Source: UBA8079 sp965205535 (GTDB lineage: Bacteria; Pseudomonadota; Alphaproteobacteria; UBA6615). From it: DNA of 64,000 nt. Position numbers and translations under genes: made by a program. This document shows, piece after piece, positions 34,942-47,132 of the stretch (within the stretch, counting starts at the first letter, position 1; every line of letters begins with the position of its first letter). The stretch covers positions 2,232,001 to 2,296,000 of the forward strand of contig CBDBHH010000005.1 in the NCBI GenBank assembly GCA_965205535.1, read 5' to 3'. The notes below the pieces were generated by a model. It saw nothing but the letters and a program-made list of their open reading frames with translations, did not search any database and was not told the DNA's origin.

Positions 34942-36474
34942 ATGATCAGCAACGCCCCCCTGACGATCCGCCTGAACCCCGCCGACAATGTCGTCGTCGC
35001 GCGGGCCGAGATCATGCCCAACACCGCGATTCCGGGTGAAGACGTCACCACGAACGCACCAATTCCGCGCGGCCATAAAATCGCAACCCGGGCCATCGCC
35101 AAGGGTGAGACGATCGTCAAATATGATCAGATCATCGGTTTCGCTGCGCATGACGTTAAAGCCGGTGACCACGTCCATACGGACAATTGCGAATTTCGGA
35201 TGGTCGATCGCGACTACCAGTTCGCCACGGATCTGCGCGAAACGGAGATGGTGCCCGAGGCCGATCGCCGCACCTTCGAGGGCTATGTGCGCAAGAATGG
35301 CTCGGTCGGGACGCGCAACTATATCGGCATCCTGACGTCGGTGAACTGCTCGGCGACGGTCGCGCGTTACATCGCGGATTCCTTCAACGCGACCGGCAAG
35401 CTCGATGATTATCCCAACATCGACGGGGTCTCGGCCTTCGTGCATGCGACCGGCTGCGGCATGGCGGATTCCGGTGATGGCTACGCCAATCTGCAGCGCA
35501 CCCTGTGGGGCTATGCCCGTCACCCGAACTTTGCCGGTGTGCTGATCGTCGGGCTGGGCTGCGAAGTCAACCAGATCCCGTTCCTGCTGGATGCCTACGG
35601 GCTTGAGCTCAACGACACCTTCCAGACCATGACGATCCAGGAATCCGGCGGCACGCGTAAGACCGTCGATCAGGCGATTGAGCGGATCAGCACCATGCTG
35701 GAACCCGCGAATGCCGCCACACGCTCGACCGTGTCCGCCAGCGAGCTTACGGTGGCCCTTCAGTGTGGCGGTTCGGATGCCTATTCGGGCATTACGGCGA
35801 ACCCGGCGCTGGGCAACGCCGTCGACCGGCTGGTCGCCAATGGCGGCACGGGCATTCTCGCCGAGACGCCGGAGATCTATGGTGCGGAACACCTGTTGAC
35901 CCGCCGTGCGGTCAATGCCGAGGTCGGCCAGAAGCTCGTGGACCGCATTAAATGGTGGGAGGATTACACCGCGCGCAACCATGGATCGATGGACAACAAC
36001 CCGTCGCCGGGCAACAAGGCCGGCGGCTTGTCGACGATCCTCGAGAAGTCCCTGGGGGCGGCGGCCAAGGGCGGTACCACCAACCTGGCGGGGGTCTACA
36101 AATATGCCGAACCCGTCGACACCAAGGGCTTCGTGTTCATGGATTCGCCGGGCTTCGATCCGGCATCGATTACGGGTGAGGTCGCATCGGGTGCGAACCT
36201 GGTTTGCTTCACCACCGGGCGCGGTTCGGTTTATGGCTGCAAGCCGTCACCGTCGATCAAGCTCGCAACCAACACCCAGATGTATGACAGCATGTCCGAG
36301 GATATGGACATCAATGCCGGCAAGATTGCCGACGGCGATGCGACCATCGAGGATGTCGGCCTCGAAATCTTCGACTACATGCTCGACATTGCCAGCGGCA
36401 CCCAGTCCAAGTCCGAGGCGCTCGGCTTCGGCGACAATGAGTTCATCCCCTGGCAAGTCGGCGCGGTGATGTAG
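34942..36474 (+). CDS. UxaA-family altronate/galactarate-type dehydratase
   Basis: A 510-residue protein with both parts of the family fused: an N-terminal SAF domain (residues ~1-95; KPGDHVHTDN-like AGDHVHTDNCEF) and the large UxaA C-terminal domain (YVRKNGSVGTRNYIGILTSVNCSATVA, HATGCGM, GLGCEVNQIPF, LQCGGSDAYSGI). Members dehydrate sugar acids such as altronate or galactarate with iron or manganese. Substrate here is open. It follows the bicupin by 26 bp and precedes an SDR dehydrogenase, consistent with a sugar-acid pathway. Confidence 0.88.
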   Translation: MISNAPLTIRLNPADNVVVARAEIMPNTAIPGEDVTTNAPIPRGHKIATRAIAKGETIVKYDQIIGFAAHDVKAGDHVHTDNCEFRMVDRDYQFATDLRETEMVPEADRRTFEGYVRKNGSVGTRNYIGILTSVNCSATVARYIADSFNATGKLDDYPNIDGVSAFVHATGCGMADSGDGYANLQRTLWGYARHPNFAGVLIVGLGCEVNQIPFLLDAYGLELNDTFQTMTIQESGGTRKTVDQAIERISTMLEPANAATRSTVSASELTVALQCGGSDAYSGITANPALGNAVDRLVANGGTGILAETPEIYGAEHLLTRRAVNAEVGQKLVDRIKWWEDYTARNHGSMDNNPSPGNKAGGLSTILEKSLGAAAKGGTTNLAGVYKYAEPVDTKGFVFMDSPGFDPASITGEVASGANLVCFTTGRGSVYGCKPSPSIKLATNTQMYDSMSEDMDINAGKIADGDATIEDVGLEIFDYMLDIASGTQSKSEALGFGDNEFIPWQVGAVM

Positions 36475-36502
36475 GCCGTATACCGAACGGACAGGCAGGA
36501 TC

Positions 36503-37243
36503 ATGGAATCAAACAATCTGGACGGCCGGGTCGCGCTCGTGACTGGCGGTGGTCGTGGGATTGGTGCGGCCATTGCACACGCGTTGGCGGCAACTGGTGC
36601 TGCCGTAGCCGTCAACTATGTGTCAAACGCAGACGCCGCCCGTGACACCGTGGCAACAATCACGGACGCCGGGGGCCGTGCGGCGATCGTTCAGGGCGAC
36701 GTGACGGTGAACGACGATGTCGAGCGCATGGTTGCCGAGACGGCAGCAGCGCTCGGGCCCGTCGATATCCTGGTCGCGAATGCGGGAATCGGCATTAGAC
36801 AGTCGATCGAAGAAACGACGGAAGACGATTTCAACCACGTCATGCAGGCGAACCTGACCTCTGCTTTCCTGTGCTCCCAGGCCGTATTGCCCGGCATGCG
36901 AGAACGCAAATGGGGCCGGCTGATCTACATCACCTCGGGGGCGGCCCATAACGGCGGGCGCGTTGGTCTGCACTATTCCGCTTCGAAGGGGGGGATGGAG
37001 GCACTGGCACGAGCATATGCGTTGCGGCTGGTGGAGGAGGGTGTGACCGCAAACTCCGTGTCGCCGGTGCTCATCCATACCGATATGACATCCACCGCCA
37101 CACCCGAGCAGCAGGTGTTTTCGCCGCCCGTGGGCCGCATGGGGCATGTGGACGAGGTCGCGGCAGCCGTCGTGATGCTCGCGGGCAACGGCTACATGAC
37201 GGGACAGACCGTGCATATGAACGGTGGCCTGTACTTCACCTGA
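36503..37243 (+). CDS. Short-chain dehydrogenase/reductase
   Basis: A 246-residue classical SDR. The Rossmann motif TGGGRGIGAA, the NAG motif (VANAGIGI), the catalytic serine in YITSGAAHN and the YSASK tetrad pair are all present. It resembles FabG-like 3-oxoacyl reductases, but in this setting a sugar-acid or hydroxy-acid substrate is as likely. It ends convergently 7 bp from the MDR gene. Confidence 0.9.
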   Translation: MESNNLDGRVALVTGGGRGIGAAIAHALAATGAAVAVNYVSNADAARDTVATITDAGGRAAIVQGDVTVNDDVERMVAETAAALGPVDILVANAGIGIRQSIEETTEDDFNHVMQANLTSAFLCSQAVLPGMRERKWGRLIYITSGAAHNGGRVGLHYSASKGGMEALARAYALRLVEEGVTANSVSPVLIHTDMTSTATPEQQVFSPPVGRMGHVDEVAAAVVMLAGNGYMTGQTVHMNGGLYFT

Positions 37244-37250
37244 CGGGTGT

Positions 37251-38264
37251 TCAGCCCGCCGTGAAATGCGCCGTGTCGCGGCCTGGCTGCAGCAACAGTT
37301 TGCCCATGATCCGTCCGTCGTCGAGATGCCGGTGTGCCTCGACCGCATCCTCGAGCGGCATCTCGGCATAGATCGCGGGCGCGATCGTGCCGTCGCCAAT
37401 CATTCCCATCAGCGTATCCATGTCCCGTCCTGCCGCCTCTGGTTCATGATCGAATGAGTGGATCGAGAACACGCGCACGGCAGGGCACCGGGCCCAACGT
37501 TGGGTTTGGGCAGCGAACACGTCGTCCTGTGGCAGGCCGTCGATCATCCCGTAAAGCACCAGGGTGCCGTGAATCGCGAGCAGGTCCAGATGGCCGACGA
37601 AGCCGCCGCCGCCGACCGGGTCGATGAAATGGTCCACGCCGCGCCCGCCGCTGATATCCATGATCGTTTCGTTCAGGTCATCGGCCGATGTGTCGATCAC
37701 GTGCCGTGCACTGCGCGCACGGGCGAACGCCGCCTTTTCGGGGTTGCGTGCCAGCGCGATGGTCTCCAGTTCGGCGGCATTGGCCAGGTCCAGCAAAGCG
37801 CTGCCCAGCCCGCCGGCCGCGCCGACGATGGCGATGGTCTCGCCCGCGCGGACCCGCGCGCCGGAATGCAGGATACGGTACGCGACACGGTAGTTCATGA
37901 GGCAGCCGGCCGCAGCCAGGTCGAAACCGGCGGGGCAGGAGAACGCCCAATCGGCGTCGATGGCGAGATACTCGGCGTAGCAGCCGCGTGCAGGCACTGC
38001 GGATACGACGACGCCGTCACCTTCCCGGTGCTGGGTCACACCGGTGCCCACCGCGGACACGGTGCCGCTCATTTCGATACCGGGGATTGCCGGGAGCTCA
38101 GGCATCCAGGGATAGCGGCCATCCCGCACGAGCTGGTCGGCGAGGCCGATGCCAATCGAGTGGGCCTTTACCAGAACCTGGCCGGGTCCCGGCGTCGAAT
38201 CCGGGATGTCGTCCACGCTGAGAACTTCCGGTCCGCCCGTTTCATGAATTCTGATCGCTCTCAT
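37251..38264 (-). CDS. Zinc-independent MDR oxidoreductase (quinone reductase-like)
   Basis: A 337-residue medium-chain dehydrogenase/reductase. The GroES-like N-terminal half (MRAIRIHETGGPEVLSVDD) lacks the catalytic and structural zinc cysteines, and the NADPH-binding motif is GAAGGLGSALLDLANA. These features fit NADPH:quinone reductases. It shares an intergenic region with the NadQ-like gene upstream, both leftward. Confidence 0.88.
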   Translation of the reverse strand: MRAIRIHETGGPEVLSVDDIPDSTPGPGQVLVKAHSIGIGLADQLVRDGRYPWMPELPAIPGIEMSGTVSAVGTGVTQHREGDGVVVSAVPARGCYAEYLAIDADWAFSCPAGFDLAAAGCLMNYRVAYRILHSGARVRAGETIAIVGAAGGLGSALLDLANAAELETIALARNPEKAAFARARSARHVIDTSADDLNETIMDISGGRGVDHFIDPVGGGGFVGHLDLLAIHGTLVLYGMIDGLPQDDVFAAQTQRWARCPAVRVFSIHSFDHEPEAAGRDMDTLMGMIGDGTIAPAIYAEMPLEDAVEAHRHLDDGRIMGKLLLQPGRDTAHFTAG

Positions 38265-38342
38265 TCTGGAGCTCCCCGTTTCAAGTCTGGTGTTGTGCCT
38301 ATCTTGCCCCGGTAAAGCGGCGCGTCAATCCTGGCTGGCTGA

Positions 38343-39341
38343 TTATCTCGGACGTGAAGAGTCGCGTCGCACCGGCGGCAGACCGACCCCACTGGCGGGG
38401 CGTTCGAGCAGCACCTCGCGGCGAAATCGAAACAGGCTGGCCGGGCGGCCGCCGGTCTTGGATGTTTTTGCGCCGGTGTCCTCGACCAGACCCTGATGCT
38501 CGACCAGGCGGCGGAAGTTCGCCTTGTGGAGTTCGACACCGGACAGGGCCTCAACGGCGCGTTGAAGGTCCAGGAAGGTGAAGCGCGACGGCATCAACTC
38601 AAACACCACCGGCCGATATTTGATCTTGCCGCGCAGGCGCGAGATGGCTGTTGCGAGAATGCGGCGGTGATCCGTTTGCAGACTATCGGCATCCATGATG
38701 GTGGCTTCGCGCGGTGCCCAGCAAGCGGCACCGTCGCGATGGGCCTCGGGAACAAGCCCGATTTCGTAAAGAAGTTCATACCGCTCGAGGACGAGCTCTT
38801 CGTTCCAGTGGCTGCCCGGCAACCCGAACGTGACCCGGGAGCGTTCCTCACGCGATTTTCGCTCATCACGCGGCGCTTCCGCGATCCAGCCGGCGATGCC
38901 CTCACGCACAGTCGACAAGATTTCCGGCTCGCCGTTGCGCCAATCCTCCCAGGGGAAGAACTCGTACCAGCTTCGCCATTCGCTCGCTTCCATGCGCCGC
39001 GACTTGCTTTCGTGCACCAGGGCCAGATAACCGATCGACAGCATCCGGCCCGGCTGTGCGCGTGCACTAGCGTGGCGGTTGGCGTCGCCGAAGCTGTAGA
39101 GCTGCTCCACATAGCCGAGGTCATAGCCGGTTTGCTCTTCAACCCAGCTCCGCAGGCCGGCCTCGAGGGTGCGATGCTGGGGCTCCAGGGGGCCTGAGGG
39201 CAGGGCGGCCGGCCGCGAGGGATCCGGCTGACGGACGAGCACCCGCGGGTCGTCCGACGCGACGGCGACAATCACCGCGCCGAGCTCGACGGTTATGGCG
39301 TCCTTCGCCGTGCGGTGGCGCGGTGGGTCGGACCGAGTCAT
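38343..39341 (-). CDS. NUDIX/winged-helix regulator, NadQ-like (COG4111 type)
   Basis: About 332 residues. The N-terminal half has a NUDIX-like fold (DAITVELGAVIVAVASDDPR) without a clear catalytic GX5EX7REUXEEXGU box, so it is probably a ligand sensor and not a hydrolase. The C-terminal ~130 residues include a winged helix (FTFLDLQRAVEALSGVELHK, ANFRRLVEHQGLVEDTG). This architecture matches the alphaproteobacterial NAD-metabolism regulator group. I start at MTRSDPPRH; an upstream ATG at 39386 is possible. The 229 bp upstream hold no other gene I can support. Confidence 0.75.
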   Translation of the reverse strand: MTRSDPPRHRTAKDAITVELGAVIVAVASDDPRVLVRQPDPSRPAALPSGPLEPQHRTLEAGLRSWVEEQTGYDLGYVEQLYSFGDANRHASARAQPGRMLSIGYLALVHESKSRRMEASEWRSWYEFFPWEDWRNGEPEILSTVREGIAGWIAEAPRDERKSREERSRVTFGLPGSHWNEELVLERYELLYEIGLVPEAHRDGAACWAPREATIMDADSLQTDHRRILATAISRLRGKIKYRPVVFELMPSRFTFLDLQRAVEALSGVELHKANFRRLVEHQGLVEDTGAKTSKTGGRPASLFRFRREVLLERPASGVGLPPVRRDSSRPR

Positions 39342-39570
39342 TTGCGGTGCCTCGGGGGCATGGCGATATCCTTGCCGTTGCATCACAGCTGGTTAAGCGC
39401 GATCGGCCACTCAGTCATATCCTGTTCGCGACGGTTCGTCACATATCCGGCTGTGGCGCGGCGCGGGATGTATGAACTGTTGAAGTGCACGCACCAGTGT
39501 CTTTCGCATTCGGCTGCATCGGCCATCGCGGCCGGTGATATCTTCGCGCAACTTCTCAGGAGAAACAGAC

Positions 39571-40491
39571 ATGCCGCCGAAAGCCACCCTTCCGACACCC
39601 GATCCGAGCAAGACCCTGTCCACCGCAAATCCGAATTTGCGCAAGACGGTCAAGGTCGGTGATGCCGAGATGGCCTATATCGATATCGGCGAAGGGGATC
39701 CGATCGTCTTCATGCACGGCAACCCGACATCGTCGTTTCTGTGGCGTGATGTCATCCCGCATGTCGAGGGATTGGGCCGTGTTATCGCACCGGATTTCAT
39801 CGCCCATGGCTGGTCGTCGACGTCGCCGCGCGATGCGTATCATTTCAAGGACAACATCGAATATTTCGATGGGTTCTTCGAGGCGCTCGGGCTGGACGAA
39901 AATTTGATCCTGGTTCTGCACGACTGGGGTGCGGCTGTCGGGTTCGATCGCGCGGCCCGGTTTCCCGATCATGTCCAGGGTATCGCCTATATGAAAGCGA
40001 TGGTGTGGCCGCGCCATTGGTCGGATATTCCCGACGAGCGGGTCGGCGCCTTCAAGCGATTCCGGACACCCGAAGGCGAGGCGGAGGCTATCGAAAAGAA
40101 CCTCTTCGTCGAGGTGATGCTGTTTGAACGCGGAATTATCCGCGATCTGTCCGACACCGAGAAGGAAGTCTACCGGTACCCGACCAACCGTCCCGGGGGC
40201 ACGAAACTACCGGGGGTCATCATGCCGAATGACATCCCGTTCGACGGTGAACCCGCCGAGAGCCATGCGATCGTGAAACGCTACGCCGACTGGCTGGTCG
40301 AAACCGAAACGCCGAAACTGTTCATCAACGCCGATGAGGGGCACGGGCTTGCCGGGGCGGCGCGCGAACATGCACGCACCTTCAAGAACCAGACGGAAGT
40401 CACGGTACATGGCCGGCATTACATGCAGGAAGATGTGCCCGATGAGGTGGGGACGGCGCTTGCCGCGTTTATTCGTGGCTTGCGGGGCTAA
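39571..40491 (+). CDS. Haloalkane dehalogenase
   Basis: A 306-residue alpha/beta hydrolase of the DhaA/LinB group, which replaces halogen by hydroxyl in alkyl halides. The nucleophile is the aspartate in LVLHDWGAAVGF, the halide-binding asparagine is in MHGNPTSSFLWR, and the base histidine is in GRHYMQEDVP. A glutamate or aspartate late in the core supplies the acid. The ATG with CAGGAGA upstream (MPPKATL) was chosen over a start 12 codons earlier. Real substrates of such enzymes in non-degraders are mostly unknown. Confidence 0.88.
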   Translation: MPPKATLPTPDPSKTLSTANPNLRKTVKVGDAEMAYIDIGEGDPIVFMHGNPTSSFLWRDVIPHVEGLGRVIAPDFIAHGWSSTSPRDAYHFKDNIEYFDGFFEALGLDENLILVLHDWGAAVGFDRAARFPDHVQGIAYMKAMVWPRHWSDIPDERVGAFKRFRTPEGEAEAIEKNLFVEVMLFERGIIRDLSDTEKEVYRYPTNRPGGTKLPGVIMPNDIPFDGEPAESHAIVKRYADWLVETETPKLFINADEGHGLAGAAREHARTFKNQTEVTVHGRHYMQEDVPDEVGTALAAFIRGLRG

Positions 40492-40497
40492 GTGCCA

Positions 40498-41025
40498 CTA
40501 GACGTCTGGTTGATCAGGCCTGACAAACGTTGTCAGTCGTGTGGCAGCGACGCTCACCTGATCCCACGCGTCGGCATCGACAGTAAACATTGCGAGGCCT
40601 GCCGCGGGATAGCCGAGCATCAGATCCCGAATGGCTTCGTCATCGGGTGAGGGGCCTGCAAGCATTCGTGCGAGCTCCTCGATACCGGGGTTGTGTGCGA
40701 CCACAACGGCAGTCCGGACGCTGACGGGCAACGCGCCAACGCGCGCGAGCAGGGTACCCGGGGCGGCGAGGTAGAGATCATCCTGCACTTCGAATGACGG
40801 CGCGCGCTCAAGGTTGTCATGGATGAGTTCCCATGATTGCCGGGTTCTCAATGCCGACGACACAAGGGCGTGCGCCGAGGGCAGGTCTTGGGCGTTAAGC
40901 CAATGTGCGACGCGAAGGCATTCTGCGCGGCCGACCTTTGTAAGCGGGCGTTCGGAATCTTCATGGCCGCTTTCGGGCCATTCCGAAGACCCGTGGCGCA
41001 ACAGGATAAGGCGTTTCATTTTCAT
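40498..41025 (-). CDS. SixA-like histidine phosphatase
   Basis: About 175 residues of the histidine phosphatase superfamily: catalytic RHG in LILLRHGSSEWP, second arginine in SSALRTRQSW, and the second histidine in VVVAHNPGIEEL. Small members like this dephosphorylate phosphohistidine on signalling or PTS proteins. I start at ATG 41025 (MKMKRLILL); ATG at 41019 is possible. It converges on the dehalogenase gene with a gap of six bases. Confidence 0.85.
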   Translation of the reverse strand: MKMKRLILLRHGSSEWPESGHEDSERPLTKVGRAECLRVAHWLNAQDLPSAHALVSSALRTRQSWELIHDNLERAPSFEVQDDLYLAAPGTLLARVGALPVSVRTAVVVAHNPGIEELARMLAGPSPDDEAIRDLMLGYPAAGLAMFTVDADAWDQVSVAATRLTTFVRPDQPDV

Positions 41026-41149
41026 AGTTCCGCATTCGTAACGCGGCTGTAACCGCTTGGTGAATCTAGCGAAACGCAGTGACTCGCGCATGCCCGGAAC
41101 GGGTAATCCAGGCGCCGGTAAATTTCTTTGTTGCAGTGCAGTATTACGA

Positions 41150-41177
41150 TTGACACAAACCGCGGTGATCCTATATC
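41150..41177 (+). promoter_or_regulatory. rrn promoter P1 (upstream)
   Basis: A perfect -35 TTGACA (41150-41155) and a -10 TATATC (41172-41177), 16 bases apart, lie about 415 bp before 16S. The ~560-bp region between the phosphatase gene and 16S holds these promoters, a leader with boxA, and no convincing coding sequence. Confidence 0.65.
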
Positions 41178-41278
41178 ACCCAACGCACTGTTGAGGGCCC
41201 AAAGGAATCCAATTCCAGCAAGCCTTTGTGCAGTTTCGGACGGGTTGAAAAAAAGCTGTTCGGACCGGGAAAAAGCGT

Positions 41279-41307
41279 TTGACTTGCCCAGTCCACAGTC
41301 ATATAAC
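41279..41307 (+). promoter_or_regulatory. rrn promoter P2 with GC-rich discriminator
   Basis: TTGACT (41279-41284) and TATAAC (41302-41307) are separated by 17 bases. A run of A (GAAAAAAAG) lies further upstream and may act as an UP element. The discriminator CCGCCC is GC-rich, as expected for promoters under stringent control. Confidence 0.75.
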
Positions 41308-41407
41308 CCGCCCTCGCCGCCCGGTTTGGGGGTAGACCCTGTTGGGCGGCTTAGCTACATGCCGAGTGATTTCGCTCCTAAGTTGGAGCGGATATTGGCA
41401 TCTGCGC

Positions 41408-41425
41408 TGTTGGACATTGTGAATA
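41408..41425 (+). promoter_or_regulatory. boxA-like antitermination element in rrn leader
   Basis: TGTTGGACATTGTGAATA resembles leader boxA regions of alphaproteobacterial rrn operons and recurs with two changes in the 16S-23S spacer. Such sites load NusB/NusE to prevent early termination. Confidence 0.55.
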
Positions 41426-41591
41426 CCTGAAGAAGGGATGCGCAGGCGGCGGTGCGTGATAATCAAACACGTCCGCTTGCACGCGCATTCAATAGATGTA
41501 AACGAGGTACATTAGTTTGTGCCTCGCTTGTGCTAGTAGACGCTTCTAGTCAACCCGACCAATGAACCGTTGTTCAGCGGATCGGGGAGGT

Positions 41592-43097
<1,506 letters not shown>

Positions 43098-43207
43098 AAA
43101 TCTAGAATGGTTCGCCATTCCAGATTTGCTTTGGACACAAAACCCCACGTGCCGCCGTCTTCGCATCCCTTCTGCCGTCCGATCGATGAGCCGGAAGACC
43201 GAATTCC

Positions 43208-43284
43208 GGGCCTGTAGCTCAGTTGGTTAGAGCGCGCGCTTGATAAGCGTGAGGTCGGAAGTTCAAGTCTTCCCAGGCCCACCA
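43208..43284 (+). tRNA. tRNA-Ile (GAT)
   Basis: A 77-base cloverleaf in the 16S-23S spacer. The acceptor GGGCCTG pairs with CAGGCCC, the anticodon loop TTGATAA gives GAT, and CCA is encoded. Confidence 0.98.
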
Positions 43285-43296
43285 AGCTTTCCGGTC

Positions 43297-43372
43297 GGGG
43301 CTGTAGCTCAGTTGGGAGAGCGCCTGCTTTGCAAGCAGGAGGTCGTCGGTTCGATCCCGTCCAGCTCCACCA
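43297..43372 (+). tRNA. tRNA-Ala (TGC)
   Basis: A 76-base cloverleaf 12 bp after tRNA-Ile. The acceptor GGGGCTG pairs with CAGCTCC (one G-U), the anticodon loop TTTGCAA gives TGC, and CCA is encoded. Confidence 0.98.
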
Positions 43373-43471
43373 TTTAGCGTGGTGCGACGAGGCTCTTGAG
43401 CCCGTGAACATCGATCATAGGAACGGTAGAAATCAGGTATTCGTATGTTGAGCTTGCTCGACATGCGGCGT

Positions 43472-43489
43472 TGTTAGACATCGTGAATA
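43472..43489 (+). promoter_or_regulatory. boxA-like element in the 16S-23S spacer
   Basis: TGTTAGACATCGTGAATA matches the leader element at 41408 in 16 of 18 positions. A spacer boxA re-arms antitermination before 23S in many bacteria. The rest of this 238-bp spacer holds no tRNA or gene. Confidence 0.55.
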
Positions 43490-43610
43490 GGTTGCAATCC
43501 TGACCCCATGTGGTCGGTACTCTCGAGTGCTGGCTGCATGGAAAGCCGAAAGCTGAGAAAGTCGGAGCAATCGTGTTGATGGGGCTTGCCCCTGTACGCG
43601 ACGGCTCTGC

Positions 43611-46376
<2,766 letters not shown>

Positions 46377-46564
46377 TAGGCCGTTTGCAGGACCCTTCGG
46401 GGCCCTATCCTTCGGGATAAAACGGCAATAAACCGCCGCGTACAGTGGCAAGGTTCGTTAACACTAATTGTTTCGATACCTCAGGTTTTCGGTTTTAAGC
46501 CGCACCCCATGGGTGCGTTCGTCAGGATTATTGCACCAACCCCGGCACACCATGCGTTTGGACG

Positions 46565-46680
46565 ACCTGGTGGCTATAGCGGGGGGGCCACACCCGATCC
46601 CATTCCGAACTCGGCCGTGAAGACCCCTAGCGCCGATGGTACTGTGTCTTAAGGCACGGGAGAGTAGGTCGTTGCCAGGT
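46565..46680 (+). rRNA. 5S ribosomal RNA
   Basis: About 116 bases. ACCTGG at the start pairs with CCAGGT at the end, and the core CCGATCCCATTCCGAAC is standard. A perfect 12-bp processing stem flanks it (46551-46562 with 46683-46694). Confidence 0.97.
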
Positions 46681-46788
46681 CTTCCAAACGCATGATCGCC
46701 GGCAAGCAATGCAACCTAGTTCACGATGGTTCCTTCACGCATGTTAGGAACGAGACAGATTTTGCGTGGCAACGCGAGACGTTATCGA

Positions 46789-46866
<78 letters not shown>

Positions 46867-46890
46867 CTCTGGTTGATAGACAGCTTCTTT

Positions 46891-46914
46891 GCCCCGCTTT
46901 GGCGGGGCTTTTTA
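46891..46914 (+). terminator. Rho-independent terminator of the rRNA operon
   Basis: A perfect 7-bp stem GCCCCGC-TTTG-GCGGGGC is followed by TTTTT. It lies 26 bases after tRNA-fMet and ends the rrn transcript. Confidence 0.93.
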
Positions 46915-47091
46915 TTGGCCGGAAACGAGTTAAAAAAATGCGGTTTCGACTGTGTTTTATGCCGGATTCAAGGTGGGTTTAGGGACTGGTTCCGGTAATA
47001 TCCAGCCCGCCGCGCACCGGGGCAGGAAGGCCCGTTCCGCGCAGTGCAAAGGGTCAACGTAATCCGTTGGCCAGATTGGTTATTTAGGTGG

Positions 47092-47110
47092 ATCGGCCGG
47101 TTCGGCCGGT
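47092..47110 (+). promoter_or_regulatory. Hairpin upstream of gltB
   Basis: Two CGGCCG blocks 3 bases apart (47094-47099, 47103-47108), extended by an A-T and a G-U pair, form a tight stem ending 22 bases before the gltB start. Whether it regulates is unknown. The remaining ~180 bp between the terminator and this hairpin must hold the gltB promoter, which I could not place with confidence. Confidence 0.3.
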
Positions 47111-47132
47111 CATGGCAGTTGGGATTTAGAAC

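Noticed and set aside
41128..41430. 100-codon frame in the rrn leader
   Set aside because: It runs through both rrn promoters and the boxA-like element and has no homology or ribosome site.
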